Shown one piece after another: positions 9,356 to 18,695 of a stretch of DNA of 64,000 nt; the stretch's first letter is position 1; the number at the start of each line of letters is the position of its first letter. Where the stretch lies: assembly GCF_016863435.1 (NCBI RefSeq), contig NZ_BOOW01000028.1:124001-188000 (forward strand). The letters are read 5' to 3'. The translations under genes and the position numbers were made by a program. The notes beneath the pieces are model-generated. The model made no database searches. It worked only from the letters and a program-made list of their open reading frames with translations, and had not been told where the DNA came from. Origin of the DNA: Sinosporangium siamense (GTDB taxonomy: Bacteria; Actinomycetota; Actinomycetes; Streptosporangiales; Streptosporangiaceae).

Positions 9356-9407
9356 GGTCTAACCACTCCGAGCAGAGTACTTACGGCAGAGTGAAAGAGG
9401 CAACTGT

Positions 9408-9548
9408 ATGCGAATCAACATCAACTTCCCCGGCGTCCCCGCCCCGACGCACCCCCGCCCGCTTCCCAAACCGGACCGTCGCAACACCCCTCGTCCTCGC
9501 TCCCTCCCTCGCCCCCGACCACTCCCCAAACCCGGCCGCACCCGCTGA
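9408..9548 (+). CDS. 46-residue proline/arginine-rich mini-protein
   Basis: ATG preceded by AAAGAGG at a sensible distance. The product has 14 prolines and about 10 arginines in 46 residues, with the block RPLPKP occurring twice. It has no signal peptide, membrane segment or cysteine. The position, between the TetR operator and the reductase gene and about 30 bases upstream of the latter, suggests a co-transcribed peptide or a leader that affects translation. The composition resembles proline-rich antimicrobial peptides, but that is only resemblance. It could also be a chance frame in GC-rich DNA. Confidence 0.45.
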   Translation: MRININFPGVPAPTHPRPLPKPDRRNTPRPRSLPRPRPLPKPGRTR

Positions 9549-9577
9549 ACCACCCCCGCTCACCCCACAGGAGAACC

Positions 9578-10153
9578 ATGCGGAAACTCGTCTACTACAT
9601 CGGCATGACCCTCGACGGCTTCATCGCCGGCCCCGACGGCGAGACCGACTTCTTCCCCGTCACCCAGGACGTCCTCGACCACATCACCGAGCACTACCCC
9701 GAAACCCTCCCCACTCACATCCGCGGCCCCCTCGGCGCCGACGTCCCCAACCGCACCTTCGACACCGGCGTCATGGGCCTCGCCACCTACGAGCCCGCGC
9801 TCCGCGCCGGCATCACCAACCCCTACGCCCATCTGCGCCAATACCTGGTCTCCACCACCACCCCGCACAGCCCCGACCCCGACGTCACCCTCATCTCCGC
9901 CGACGTCGCCGAGGCCGTCCGCCGGCTCAAAGCCGAAGACGGCGGAGACATCTACCTCATAGGCGGCGCCCGCCTCGCCGGCAGCCTCCTCCCCGAGATC
10001 GACACTCTGATCGTCAAGCTCTACCCCGTCGTCGCCGGCCAGGGCATCCCCCTGTTCACCACCGGCTTCACGCCCACCCATCTCACCCTGCGTGACACGA
10101 CCACCCTGTCCGGCGGCACCCTCGTCCTCACCTACGACAGAAAAACGGAATGA
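9578..10153 (+). CDS. Dihydrofolate-reductase-like protein (RibD C-terminal family)
   Basis: 191 residues, start 5 bases after AGGAGA. It has the RibD_C/DHFR-like fold signature: YIGMTLDGFIAGPDGE at the start, the TGVMGLATYE loop and IYLIGGARLAGSLL with the NADPH-binding GG. Members reduce pteridine- or pyrimidine-like substrates but many have unknown substrates. It is the likely target of the divergent TetR at 8714. Two more members of the family lie at 31755 and 35635. Confidence 0.8.
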   Translation: MRKLVYYIGMTLDGFIAGPDGETDFFPVTQDVLDHITEHYPETLPTHIRGPLGADVPNRTFDTGVMGLATYEPALRAGITNPYAHLRQYLVSTTTPHSPDPDVTLISADVAEAVRRLKAEDGGDIYLIGGARLAGSLLPEIDTLIVKLYPVVAGQGIPLFTTGFTPTHLTLRDTTTLSGGTLVLTYDRKTE

Positions 10154-10372
10154 CGGGACATCCGTTGGCGGCACGGGCTGATCGAGCAGGTCAGGGGCCT
10201 TTTGTGCCCACGGAAACCGGTGGAGGGGGCGCCGGTGGTCCTGGTCCGGCCGGTGAGGATGCGGTCGACGGCCGGGCAGGATCATCTCTGCCGGGCCACG
10301 GCGCCGGCCTCATGAGTCCGCGACGCGACTGGGGAGGCAGGAGTTGGGACATTCCCCCTGTGCGATGGCCGA

Positions 10373-11578
10373 CTACGTCGGCAAGCCCGCCGAGACCGGG
10401 ATCGACCGGCCACCGGCCGCCCGGGGTTCCCGGCCCAGCCGCCTGATCGGCTTGATCAACAGCAGCGCCGCCACCACGCCGATCGTCACCAGGGCCGACA
10501 CCAGCAGGAAGGCCCGCGGTTCCACCACCGCCGCGACCGGACCGGCCAGCGCCTGCCCGACCGCCATGCCCGCGACAGACCCGGCCACCTGATAGGCGTT
10601 GACCCGGTTCACCACCTCCGGCGCGACCTGCGTCTGCACGGTGGTCGACCACATCACCGACCAGAACGCCAACGCGCACCCCCCGAGCAGGTGCCCGGCC
10701 ATGAGCAGCGGCAGCGGCAGCCCGAGCGCGACCGTCAGCGGCACCGCGACATATCCGCTCAACGCCACCGCCCCGGCCGCCAGCGGCCTGCCCGGCCTGA
10801 GCCTGATCGCCACCAGCCCGCCCAGTACGGTGCCGAGGCCGAGCGCCGCCATCACCCAGCCGTAGTCGCCCCCGATTACCTGCGAGGACAGCGGGATGTA
10901 CGGCCCGACCACCAAAACTCCCCAGAACACCCAGACCAGGATTGCCGACCACATCCAGTTCATGGCCTTGAACTCCTCCCAGCCCCTGCGCAGGTCGCTC
11001 AGCACGTCGGAGGGCCCCGGCCTGGGTACGGTGACCCGCACCAGCAGCAGGCACACCCCGCTGACCAGGAACGTCGCGGCGTCCACCATGTAGACGAAGA
11101 CCGGCCCGGCGACGACCATGAGAACTCCGGCCAGCGCGGGACCCGCCAGATGGGTGACCGCCTCGGCGATCTTCAGCGTCGCGTTGGCCCGCTGCGGATC
11201 CCTGGCGACCAGGGGGACCATGCCGTTGACGCACGGCTCGAACACCCCGGCGGCCATACCCGACAAAGACGCCGTCACCAGCAACAGAGCGTACGGCGGA
11301 GCACCGTCCAGGAACGCGACGGCCACGCCTCCCTGAGTGACGACCCTGACCACGTCCGCGCCGATCATCAAGCGCCGGGCGCCGATCCGGTCGGCGACAA
11401 CCCCGCCGAACAACATGACCAGCACAGCCGACGCGGTCCAGAGCGCGAGCACGTAGCCGACGCCCGCGATCCCATAGACTTTCCCGATCGCCAGGGCCGA
11501 GGCGACGGGCATCATCGCGTCACCGAGCAGCGAGATCGTGCGGGCGCCGAAGTAGAGGGTGAAGTTCCTTGTCCACAT
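10373..11578 (-). CDS. MFS transporter (drug-exporter type)
   Basis: 401 residues with about 12 hydrophobic helices and the MFS A-like loop GGVVADRIGARRLMI. It starts MWTRNFTLYFGARTISLLGD, as in actinomycete multidrug or macrolide exporters. The start was set at 11578 because the N-terminal motif begins there; the ribosome site is weak. It is divergent from a GlxA-type regulator that starts 72 bases away and probably controls it. Confidence 0.85.
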   Translation of the reverse strand: MWTRNFTLYFGARTISLLGDAMMPVASALAIGKVYGIAGVGYVLALWTASAVLVMLFGGVVADRIGARRLMIGADVVRVVTQGGVAVAFLDGAPPYALLLVTASLSGMAAGVFEPCVNGMVPLVARDPQRANATLKIAEAVTHLAGPALAGVLMVVAGPVFVYMVDAATFLVSGVCLLLVRVTVPRPGPSDVLSDLRRGWEEFKAMNWMWSAILVWVFWGVLVVGPYIPLSSQVIGGDYGWVMAALGLGTVLGGLVAIRLRPGRPLAAGAVALSGYVAVPLTVALGLPLPLLMAGHLLGGCALAFWSVMWSTTVQTQVAPEVVNRVNAYQVAGSVAGMAVGQALAGPVAAVVEPRAFLLVSALVTIGVVAALLLIKPIRRLGREPRAAGGRSIPVSAGLPT

Positions 11579-11650
11579 GAGCCCCAATTCTGGATTTCTC
11601 CAGATCAGAGCACCGGTGTCCCACCTGACATCATTAGGTACATTTGCGCC

Positions 11651-12622
11651 ATGCCCCTGGATTTCCCGGTAACGCCCCCGACGCCCCCCAGCCCACACCG
11701 CGTGGTCGCCTTGGTCGCCCCGAACCAGGAGCTCTACCCGGTCACCTCCGCCTCCGCCGTCTTCGGCTACCACGGCCCCGACATCCCCCAGCACTACAGC
11801 TTCAGCCTGTGCGCCGAGCACCCCGGCTCCCTCCCCTCCACCCTCGGCGTCTCCTTCCGGGTGGACAGCGGTCTTGAAGCCCTCAACGACGCCGGCACCG
11901 TGGTCATCGCGAGCTGGACCCTCACTCCCTCGCCCGCCGTACTCCACGCGGTGTCCCAAGCCCACGCCCGAGGCGCCCGCATCGTCGCCGTCAGCGCAGG
12001 AGTCTTCATCCCCGCCGCCCTGGGCCTCCTGGACGGCCGCCGCGCCTCCGTCCACTGGGAACTCTCCGGCGAACTCGCCGCCCGCCACCCCCGCGTCATC
12101 CTCGACGACACCGTCATCTACGTCGACCACGGCGACGTCGCCACCGCCGGAGCCTCGGCCGCCACCCTCGACCTGTGCCTTCACCAGGTCTTCCGGGAAT
12201 ACGGCGCGGCCCACGCCATGCGCATCGGCCGCCAGCTCGCCGCCGGTCCGCACCGCGAGGGCTGCCAGCGCCAGTACCCTCCCCTCCCCACCACCGGGCC
12301 CATGCCGGACTCCCTGGCCCCCCTGCTCGAATGGCTCCTCTCACGCCTGCCCAACCAGATCACCGTCGAGGACATGGCCGCCTACTCGGGCGTCTCCGCC
12401 CGCACCCTCACCCGCCAGTTCGCCGACCAGCTCGGCGTCCCGCCCGCCCGCTGGCTGCTGGAACGCCGCCTGGCCGCCACGCGCGCCCTGCTGGAGGAGA
12501 CCGACCTGCCCGTCGAGACCATCGCCACCCGCGTCGGCCTCTCCTCGGCGGTCAACCTCCGCCGCCGCTTCCACACCGCCCTGCACACCACCCCGGCCGC
12601 CTACCGCCGCGCCTTCCGCTGA
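11651..12622 (+). CDS. GlxA-type transcriptional regulator (DJ-1 domain plus AraC helix-turn-helix)
   Basis: 323 residues. Residues about 15-185 form a DJ-1/PfpI-like domain (VVALVAPNQELYPVTS at its start); the C-terminal 100 form an AraC double helix-turn-helix (ITVEDMAAYSGVSARTLTRQF, then IATRVGLSSAVNLRRRFH). The elbow has Ser rather than Cys (AVSAGVFI), usual for regulators of this group that do not catalyse. Divergent to the MFS exporter; a repressor or activator of that gene is the simple reading. Confidence 0.85.
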   Translation: MPLDFPVTPPTPPSPHRVVALVAPNQELYPVTSASAVFGYHGPDIPQHYSFSLCAEHPGSLPSTLGVSFRVDSGLEALNDAGTVVIASWTLTPSPAVLHAVSQAHARGARIVAVSAGVFIPAALGLLDGRRASVHWELSGELAARHPRVILDDTVIYVDHGDVATAGASAATLDLCLHQVFREYGAAHAMRIGRQLAAGPHREGCQRQYPPLPTTGPMPDSLAPLLEWLLSRLPNQITVEDMAAYSGVSARTLTRQFADQLGVPPARWLLERRLAATRALLEETDLPVETIATRVGLSSAVNLRRRFHTALHTTPAAYRRAFR

Positions 12623-13019
12623 AGGCCCCGATCACTAATCCGGCACATGCCGTACGGCACAGCCCGGCAACCGGCCCGGCGTCCGTCTACCCGCAATCAC
12701 TCCTGCGGCCCCGACCCCATGCCGGCCACCCGGGGATGGCCCGCCTCCGCGGAGCTGTCGGCCAAGATTCCGAGTTGGCTACGCTTGACGCCGCAAGCCG
12801 GAGGGGGCCAGCGATCACTATGGGCGATGGGCACGGGCCCGGGCGGTCTGAGCAGGAGGACGCGCTTGGAGCCGCAAGGATCACCGGCGGGCTTCTCCGC
12901 GCCTGACGGAATACGCCTCAGCCGCCACCAGAGGCGGATCACCGTGTGCACGTGGCCGGTGGCGCCGCGGTCGGCCCGGGGGTCGAGCAGGGCGCCGCGC
13001 TGCTCTGAATCCACACGCC
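12623..13019. other. No gene recognised
   Basis: About 400 bases between the GlxA-type gene and an epoxide-hydrolase remnant. Short frames exist on both strands but none has a ribosome site, a known motif or protein-like composition. Probably eroded coding sequence. Confidence 0.5.
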
Positions 13020-13383
13020 CGGCCCGTACCGCTCGCGCATCTCCAAGAGTTCGCCCGGTACTGGCGGCACTACTACGACTGGCGTGCCGCCGAGGCCCGG
13101 CTCAACGAATGACCGCTCCTCGGCACGCATCTACTATGAGCGAGCGCACGCGGACTACTGGGGCACACCGCCTGAACTTTCCACAGCACCGACTGCCGTC
13201 GCCCGCTTCCCGCACGACAATTTCGTGCTGCTGAAGCACATCGCGCAGGAGACGAACAACATCGTCCAGTGGAGGGACCACGACCGCGGCGGCCATTTCC
13301 CCGCGCTGGAGGAGCCCGACCTGCTCGTCGACGATATCCGGAGGTTCTTCTGTACCCTCCGCCTCGGAGCGGATCACAACTGA
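13020..13383 (+). pseudogene. Epoxide hydrolase remnant with internal deletion
   Basis: Two pieces of one alpha/beta epoxide hydrolase are joined out of frame. 13032-13109 gives LAHLQEFARYWRHYYDW, the end of the EHN domain, then stops. 13132-13383 gives the C-terminus with RFPHDNFV and the catalytic histidine region RGGHFPALEEPDLLVDDI. Everything between, including the nucleophile aspartate, is gone. The intact relative at 15153 shows the same N-terminal pattern (LVAYWRDGYDWREAE). Confidence 0.7.
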
Positions 13384-13580
13384 GCGTCGGTGCGCCTCGC
13401 CGCGCACGAACAGGGAGTGCCGGACATATCGGTCCATCGACAGGTGAGCGCCGGCCTGCCGCATCGGCTGGACCGCTGCCAGGAGTCGCGTGCGGCGTAC
13501 GGCAAAGCCATCGAGCCGGTGGGCAACACTACCGAGTCCGGCTCGGGTAGTGCACGAGGGCAGTCCCGAAAGCGGCGTGC

Positions 13581-14438
13581 TCAGCGGGCTCCTGGTTTGT
13601 CTGGCAATCGCACGACGGCGGTGCCGGCCTGGGACTCGCCGAATCCCCAGCCTGCAACAAGGGAACAGCCGACCGCTTCGAGGACATCGGTCCACGGCCA
13701 GTGGTCGGCGCCGCAGTAGAAGCCGCCCTTGCTGCGCGCGTCGTCCTCGGTGAGGCAGAGCATGCGGAGATGGTCGCGGAGCGCGGGATGCGTGACCGCG
13801 CTTAGCCTTTCTTCCCAGGGCTCGGCGGCATCCATGGCGTGAATCGACACCAGGTGTTCGGGGCCACGCTCGGTGAACGTGGCGCCCCGCATCGCATCGG
13901 TAAGAGTGCCATCGGTGGCGACGCGCAGCAGCACGGTCAGCCAGCCGTTCAGCTTCTCGGATTTCTTGTCGGTCAGGTCGAGGCCATGGCGGCCCAGAAG
14001 CGGTCCCAACTCCGCGCCGCGCACGATCACTTCACCGGCTTCACCGACAGAGGAGACGGTCCACAGGTCAGCGATGAAGGTGTCGTCGAACGGCCGGGGG
14101 CCCTTGTGCCCGCCGTCGCCCCACGGTCCCGTTCCCGCCAGGAGTTCGGCGTCGAAGCGGAACAGCGACTCGCTCAGGTTGAACTGCCATGTCCAGGGGG
14201 AGAAGGGGTACTCACCGTCCGGATCCGGAAGGTGCCTCGGCTCCCGGCCTGACAGCGCGTCAGGGGTGGCCCAGGGATTCGGGAACAGGAACTCGTCCAG
14301 GGGGTCCGAAGCGTAATACACCCCGTATCTGGCGGCGGGGCCGCCGGTCGGCTTTCCGCCGAGCAGTATCTCGAAGGCACTGGCCAGCGCGGCATTCCAC
14401 TCGCTGAGGTCGGTCGCCGGGTCCGTCTCGGGGGTCAC
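13581..14438 (-). CDS. Hypothetical protein
   Basis: 285 residues from a GTG at 14438 that sits 8 bases after GAAGGAG; a longer frame upstream has no such site. The protein is soluble, acidic and tryptophan-rich (NPWATPDAL, FSPWTWQFNLSESLFRFDAELL, DHWPWTDVLEAVG). I do not recognise a domain. It stands alone and converges with an epoxide-hydrolase remnant. Confidence 0.65.
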   Translation of the reverse strand: MTPETDPATDLSEWNAALASAFEILLGGKPTGGPAARYGVYYASDPLDEFLFPNPWATPDALSGREPRHLPDPDGEYPFSPWTWQFNLSESLFRFDAELLAGTGPWGDGGHKGPRPFDDTFIADLWTVSSVGEAGEVIVRGAELGPLLGRHGLDLTDKKSEKLNGWLTVLLRVATDGTLTDAMRGATFTERGPEHLVSIHAMDAAEPWEERLSAVTHPALRDHLRMLCLTEDDARSKGGFYCGADHWPWTDVLEAVGCSLVAGWGFGESQAGTAVVRLPDKPGAR

Positions 14439-14612
14439 GATGAGCACTCCTTCATGTCGTGTCGCGTGGGTTGACGCGAGGCGTCGGCCGCCAATGGCGA
14501 AGCCCGCCGCAAAGTCGGACGTGATACTTCCAGACTCGTTGCTTTTCGGCATCGGGCTGCGTTCATCGTCTTTCGTGGTGGGGGGTCTCCCTGCGGGGTC
14601 AGGTGGGGTTGA

Positions 14613-14906
14613 GTGAGGTCAGATAAGCGCCAGCGGGGACATGAGGGGATGGAGCGATTTCTGGCCGTTTTCAGGGAGATCTGGGAGTCGATGGAGTTCC
14701 TGGAACAAGAACACTGGGGCGACGCGAACACCGTCGTCGTGCGGAATCGGGTGTGTTTTCGGGCCCGCGCCTCCGGCAAGCAAGTCGATACCTTGATCAT
14801 GCAGCTGATCACTGTGCGGGACGGACGCATGCCGGAATGTCGTCCGTTCTATTGGGATCCCCAAGCCGTCGCCGAGGCTTGTGGGCCCGGTACGGATGAC
14901 GCGTGA
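14613..14906 (+). pseudogene. SnoaL/NTF2-like protein lacking its N-terminal part
   Basis: The frame starts at a GTG right after an in-frame TGA. From residue 9 it matches the second half of a SnoaL-like domain (GHEGMERFLAVFREIWES, then VVVRNRVCFRARA and a closing FYWDP). Intact members have about 40 more residues before this point, so the cone-shaped NTF2 fold is incomplete. A short functional product cannot be excluded. Confidence 0.55.
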
Positions 14907-15152
14907 TTACGGACAGGCCGCGCTGACGCGCGGGGTGTAGGCCTGGCCGTGTCGTACGGTCACACCGTGGCGAATGTGATTGGATTGGCGACGCACCTTC
15001 GCACCGGGATGTCCTGGTTCGCTGGGCGCTCGCCGTACCTGTCGTCATTCGATTGTCTGCCGGCGGGCCGGGCGGCCGGAGAATCCTGGCGGAACGCCAT
15101 CACGGCTCGCCGTCCAACAGGCCGACGGCACACCCCAGTAAGGAATCACGCG

Positions 15153-16388
15153 TTGAGCACCCCGCGCCCCTTCCCCTTGAAGCCCGTTCCGATCCACGTG
15201 TCCGACGAGGTCCTCGATGACCTGCGCACGCGGCTCGCGCTAACCCGGCCGCCGCTGGACGAGGGGAACGAGGACTGGTCCTACGGCGTCCCGGACAGCT
15301 ATCTCCGTGATTTGGTCGCCTACTGGCGGGACGGCTATGACTGGCGCGAGGCCGAGGCCGCCATCAACGTCTACGAGCACTACGAGGTGAGCGTCGCCGG
15401 GGTTCCGGTGCACTTCATGCGCAAGCCCGGCCGCGGACCCCGTCCGATCCCGTTGATTCTCACCCACGGCTGGCCGTGGACGTTCTGGCACTGGTCGAAG
15501 GTGATCGACCCGCTCGCCGACCCGGCCGCGTTCGGCGGTGACCCCGCCGACGCCTTCGACGTCATCGTGCCGTCTCTGCCCGGCTTCGGTTTCCCCGGCC
15601 CGCTCACCGGCTTTCCTGACGTCAACTTCTGGAAGGTCGCCGACCTCTGGCACACCCTGATGACCGAGACCCTGGGGTATGAGAAGTACGCGGCCGGGGG
15701 CTGCGACATCGGCGGGATCGTCTCCAGCCAGCTCGGCCACAAGTACGCAGGCGAGCTGTACGGCATCCACATCGGCTCCGGGCTGCCGCTCGACTTCTTC
15801 ACCGGCCCCCGGGCCTGGGACTTCGCCCGGAATCGGCCCCTCACCGATGACCAGCCCGCCGATATCCGCGCCCGGATCATCGAGTTGGACCAGCGTTGGG
15901 CGTCCCACCTCACCGTGCACATGCTCGACGGCGCCACTCTGGCCCACGGGCTGAGCGACTCACCCGCCGGACTGCTCGCCTGGCTGCTGGAGCGCTGGAA
16001 GGCGTGGAGCGACAACGGTGGCGACGTCGAATCCGTCTTCACCAAGGACGACCTGCTCACCCACGCCACGATCTACTGGGTGAACAACTCCATCGCCACG
16101 TCGATGCGCTACTACGCCAACGCCAACCGCTATCCCTGGGCCCCCGCCCACGACCGCACCCCGGTTGTGGAGGCCCCGGTGGGCCTCACCTTCGTCACAT
16201 ACGAGAACCCGCCCGGCATCCACACCGCCGACGAGCGCGTCCAGGCGTTCAAGGCCGGCCCGCTGGGCGACTTGTTCAACCACGTCAACGTCAACGCCCA
16301 CGAACACGGCGGCCACTTCATCCCCTGGGAGAACCCCGGCGCCTGGGTGAACGACCTGCGCCGCACTTTCCACGGCCGCAGGCCCTAA
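15153..16388 (+). CDS. Epoxide hydrolase (EHN-domain type)
   Basis: 411 residues from a TTG preceded by AAGGAA at 8 bases; the open frame extends 68 codons further upstream but without protein-like sequence. The N-terminal EHN domain (VSDEVLDDLRTRLALTRPP) precedes an alpha/beta hydrolase with oxyanion HGWPWTFWHW, nucleophile Asp in GGCDIGGIV and catalytic His in NAHEHGGHFIPWE. The family opens epoxides to diols. It stands alone, with a strong hairpin downstream. Confidence 0.85.
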   Translation: MSTPRPFPLKPVPIHVSDEVLDDLRTRLALTRPPLDEGNEDWSYGVPDSYLRDLVAYWRDGYDWREAEAAINVYEHYEVSVAGVPVHFMRKPGRGPRPIPLILTHGWPWTFWHWSKVIDPLADPAAFGGDPADAFDVIVPSLPGFGFPGPLTGFPDVNFWKVADLWHTLMTETLGYEKYAAGGCDIGGIVSSQLGHKYAGELYGIHIGSGLPLDFFTGPRAWDFARNRPLTDDQPADIRARIIELDQRWASHLTVHMLDGATLAHGLSDSPAGLLAWLLERWKAWSDNGGDVESVFTKDDLLTHATIYWVNNSIATSMRYYANANRYPWAPAHDRTPVVEAPVGLTFVTYENPPGIHTADERVQAFKAGPLGDLFNHVNVNAHEHGGHFIPWENPGAWVNDLRRTFHGRRP

Positions 16389-16506
16389 GCGACCTCCGCG
16401 GGCGCCTGCGGGCGTCGGTGGCTCCCGCCGTACGTTCTCGTTTAGCGGTGCGGGGCACGGCGAGGCCCGTGGTCGGAGAACCAGGGGCGCGCCGGTGGCC
16501 GTTTCG

Positions 16507-16536
16507 GGTGTTGTCTGGTTAAGACCAGACAACACC
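16507..16536. terminator. Perfect 13-bp hairpin, probable bidirectional terminator
   Basis: GGTGTTGTCTGGT, loop TAAG, then its exact reverse complement. It lies between the convergent epoxide hydrolase (+) and MerR (-) genes. There is no T run, as is common for terminators in this group. An operator function is possible but no start is near. Confidence 0.6.
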
Positions 16537-16646
16537 GTCCGAAGGTGTTCGGCTTCGACGACACGCCCTTGGGCGTGAACACCACCCAGTACAACGCGAT
16601 CTTCGGCAACGAGGGAACCGGCGGGCGCGACTTCGAGCGGGTGTAG
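16536..16646 (+). pseudogene. C-terminal remnant of an unidentified protein
   Basis: Directly after the hairpin, one frame reads PKVFGFDDTPLGVNTTQYNA and on to GGRDFERV and a stop, 36 codons of protein-like sequence without a start. The family was not recognised. The rest of 16389-16716 shows nothing else. Confidence 0.3.
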
Positions 16647-16716
16647 CGCAGGCCGCGCCCGTGGACCGGGCCGGCAGCGTGCGGCAGGCAGGCCGCCGCG
16701 CCGAAGCCAGGGCCGA

Positions 16717-17082
16717 CTAGCTGTCCGCGAAGGCCTTGCCGGCGCTGATGATTCCCGTCAGCGCCGATCGTCCGTCGTGCAGTTCGGCGATTTGAGTGTC
16801 GATGCGGCGCCGTTTCCGCTCGAACTCGGCGATGAGATCCTCGCATCCGGGCGCGAGGAACTCTCCGTCGTCGACCATGCAGGACATGATCTCGCTGACC
16901 ATGTCGCTGTTGAGGCCCGCCGCGAGCAGGATCCGGATGCGGCGCACCGTTTCAACGTGCTCTTCGGTGTAGACGCGGTATCCGCCGGCCGTCCGCCCGG
17001 GGACCAACAGCCCCTTCTCCTCGTAATAGCGCAACGCGCGAGGGCTCACCCCTGCGCGCCGTGCCAGAGCACCGATCTGCAC
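16717..17082 (-). CDS. MerR-family regulator
   Basis: 121 residues from a GTG placed 8 bases after GAGAGG; the frame extends upstream but through the operator. The N-terminal winged helix is canonical (IGALARRAGVSPRALRYYEEKGLL, GGYRVYTEEHVETVRRI). The C-terminal helix (FERKRRRIDTQIAELHDGR) is the dimerising coil. One cysteine pair region (MSCMV, APGCEDL) is present but is not a clear metal site. It probably regulates the divergent imine-reductase-like gene. Confidence 0.8.
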   Translation of the reverse strand: MQIGALARRAGVSPRALRYYEEKGLLVPGRTAGGYRVYTEEHVETVRRIRILLAAGLNSDMVSEIMSCMVDDGEFLAPGCEDLIAEFERKRRRIDTQIAELHDGRSALTGIISAGKAFADS

Positions 17083-17101
17083 CCGTCGCTGCCTCTCAGC
17101 C

Positions 17102-17130
17102 TTGACCTTCACGTCAACGTGAACCTTTCG
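17102..17130 (+). promoter_or_regulatory. MerR-type operator in the divergent promoter
   Basis: TTGACC (17102-17107) is followed at once by the perfect palindrome TTCACGT-CA-ACGTGAA (17108-17123). MerR proteins bind such dyads lying in the long spacer between -35 and -10. The -10 is not clear. It lies between the MerR gene and the reductase gene at 17187. Confidence 0.6.
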
Positions 17131-17186
17131 CGTATCGGACACGCGCCGGGAACACCGGCGACCTCGAACGACGGGAGAACGCGACA

Positions 17187-18116
17187 GTGACTCAGCGGCT
17201 CTCGCCCGCACAGGTGACCGCGCTGGGGATGGGGCCAATGGGGCGGGCCATCGCCGCGGCGTTCCTCGCCGCCGGTCACCCGACCACGGTGTGGAACCGG
17301 ACCGCAGGCAAAGCCGACGAGCTCCTCGCCCGGGGCGCCGTATGGGCCGACAGCCCGTTGGCCGCGCTCGACGCCGCCGAGGTGGTCAACGTCTGCGTCA
17401 TCGACGCGAACGCGGTGGACGCCGTCCTCGACCGGGCGCTGGCGGAGTCGGGCCGGTCACGGCTGCCCGCCACCACACTGGTGAATCTCACATCCGAAGG
17501 GCCGGGGCGCACGCGCGAGCTGGCCGCCAGGGCGGATGGCTTGGGCGTGCACTACCTCGACGGCTCGATCATGACCCCGGCGGCGGTCATCGGTACGGAG
17601 GCGACCCGCATTCTCTACAGCGGGCCCGCCGCCCTCTTCGACCGCCACCGCCACACGCTGGCGGCGCTGGGCGGTGCGGCGGTCCATCTCGGGGACGACC
17701 CCGGCAGAGCGGCGAGCTTCGACGTCGCCCTGCTGAACTTGTTCTGGACCTCGATCGCCGGTCTGATGCACTCCTTCGCGCTCGCGGCGCGGCAGAACGT
17801 GCCTGCGACCGCGCTCGCGCCGCATGCTCAGCAAATGGCGGGATTGGTCGCCGACCTGCTGCCCGGACTCGCGGCCGACATCGACGCCGGGCGTTTCTCA
17901 GGGGCGGAGTCGGCCTCGCTGACCTCGGTCACCGCGAGCCTGGACCACATCGTTCACGCGTTGGAGGAGACCGGGGTCTCTTCGGCTGTCACCCGTGCCG
18001 CCAAGAATGCCGTCGACACCGCGGTGTCGGCCGGCCACGGAGGCGACTCCGCCGCCCGCCTCGCCGAGTTCCTCAGCCGCGGCCACACGAACAGAGGTCC
18101 GCAGGCGGCGGGCTGA
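17187..18116 (+). CDS. NADPH-dependent imine-reductase-like / beta-hydroxyacid-dehydrogenase-fold oxidoreductase
   Basis: 309 residues from a GTG. The N-terminus is a Rossmann fold with ALGMGPMGRAIAAAFLAAGH and the NADPH-type WNRTAGKADEL loop; the C-terminal half is all helical with NLFWTSIAGLMHSFALA, the pattern of imine reductases and their relatives. These reduce cyclic imines, but many actinobacterial members have unknown substrates. Likely induced through the divergent MerR protein. Confidence 0.75.
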   Translation: MTQRLSPAQVTALGMGPMGRAIAAAFLAAGHPTTVWNRTAGKADELLARGAVWADSPLAALDAAEVVNVCVIDANAVDAVLDRALAESGRSRLPATTLVNLTSEGPGRTRELAARADGLGVHYLDGSIMTPAAVIGTEATRILYSGPAALFDRHRHTLAALGGAAVHLGDDPGRAASFDVALLNLFWTSIAGLMHSFALAARQNVPATALAPHAQQMAGLVADLLPGLAADIDAGRFSGAESASLTSVTASLDHIVHALEETGVSSAVTRAAKNAVDTAVSAGHGGDSAARLAEFLSRGHTNRGPQAAG

Positions 18117-18363
18117 CCGCCTGGGGCGCGGCGATCGCAAACCAGCCCGTCATATTCGCGGTTCCGGCCGCTTTGACCGCTCGCCCTGCACCATGCCCCG
18201 GTAGGTGAACCCCGGTGTCGGCACGGCCTTCCTCAAGAGCGATCTGGCCTCGCGTGATCGCGGTTCTTGTCGGCCGAGGTGTCGGCGGCTCCGGGCAGGG
18301 TGAGGTGGTCTGGGATGACGACGCGTTCGTACTTGGCCTCTACACCCGGCCGGGTTGAAAGGT

Positions 18364-18690
18364 TCAAAGTCCCGTCTCTTCCCGCGTATCGAAGGCGCCG
18401 CGCGCGCGTTCGATGGCGGGCATGTGTTCCGAGGCCCACGCCAGCAATACGTCAATGGGCTGCCGCAGCGTCTTGCCGAGCGGCGTGATCCGGTATCTGA
18501 CCGCTACAGGACGTGTGGAGACCACCTCGCGTTCGATCACCCCGTTGCGCTCAAGCCGGCGTAGAGTCGCGGTCAGCGACTTCTGCGTGACCGCGGGTAT
18601 GGCCCGGCGCAGCTCGTTGAAGCGAGCCGGACGTGCTCGTCGAGGTCGAAGCGACCGCACTCCTCGACTGATTCGGCACACCTGGTGGGC
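18364..18690 (-). pseudogene. HxlR-family regulator, frameshifted
   Basis: The C-terminal two thirds match HxlR winged-helix regulators (RFNELRRAIPAVTQKSLTATL, then RYRITPLGKTLRQPIDVL). Just upstream the matching residues (CGRFDLDEHVR) lie in another frame, so a frameshift separates them, and the first part of the domain is missing. A downstream stretch (18233-18350, minus strand, GVEAKYERVVIPDHLTLP) is the end of another unidentified gene. Confidence 0.65.
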
Positions 18691-18695
18691 CCCAC

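Noticed and set aside
12697-13014. Minus-strand frame of 105 codons
   Set aside because: No ribosome site or recognisable motif; overlaps the epoxide hydrolase remnant region.
15153-16388. Start at 14949 for the epoxide hydrolase
   Set aside because: The extra 68 codons are not protein-like, while TTG 15153 has a ribosome site and begins right before the EHN domain.
16507-16536. Hairpin as a transposon end
   Set aside because: No GGGG tip, no partner copy and no duplication; its place between convergent genes suits a terminator.
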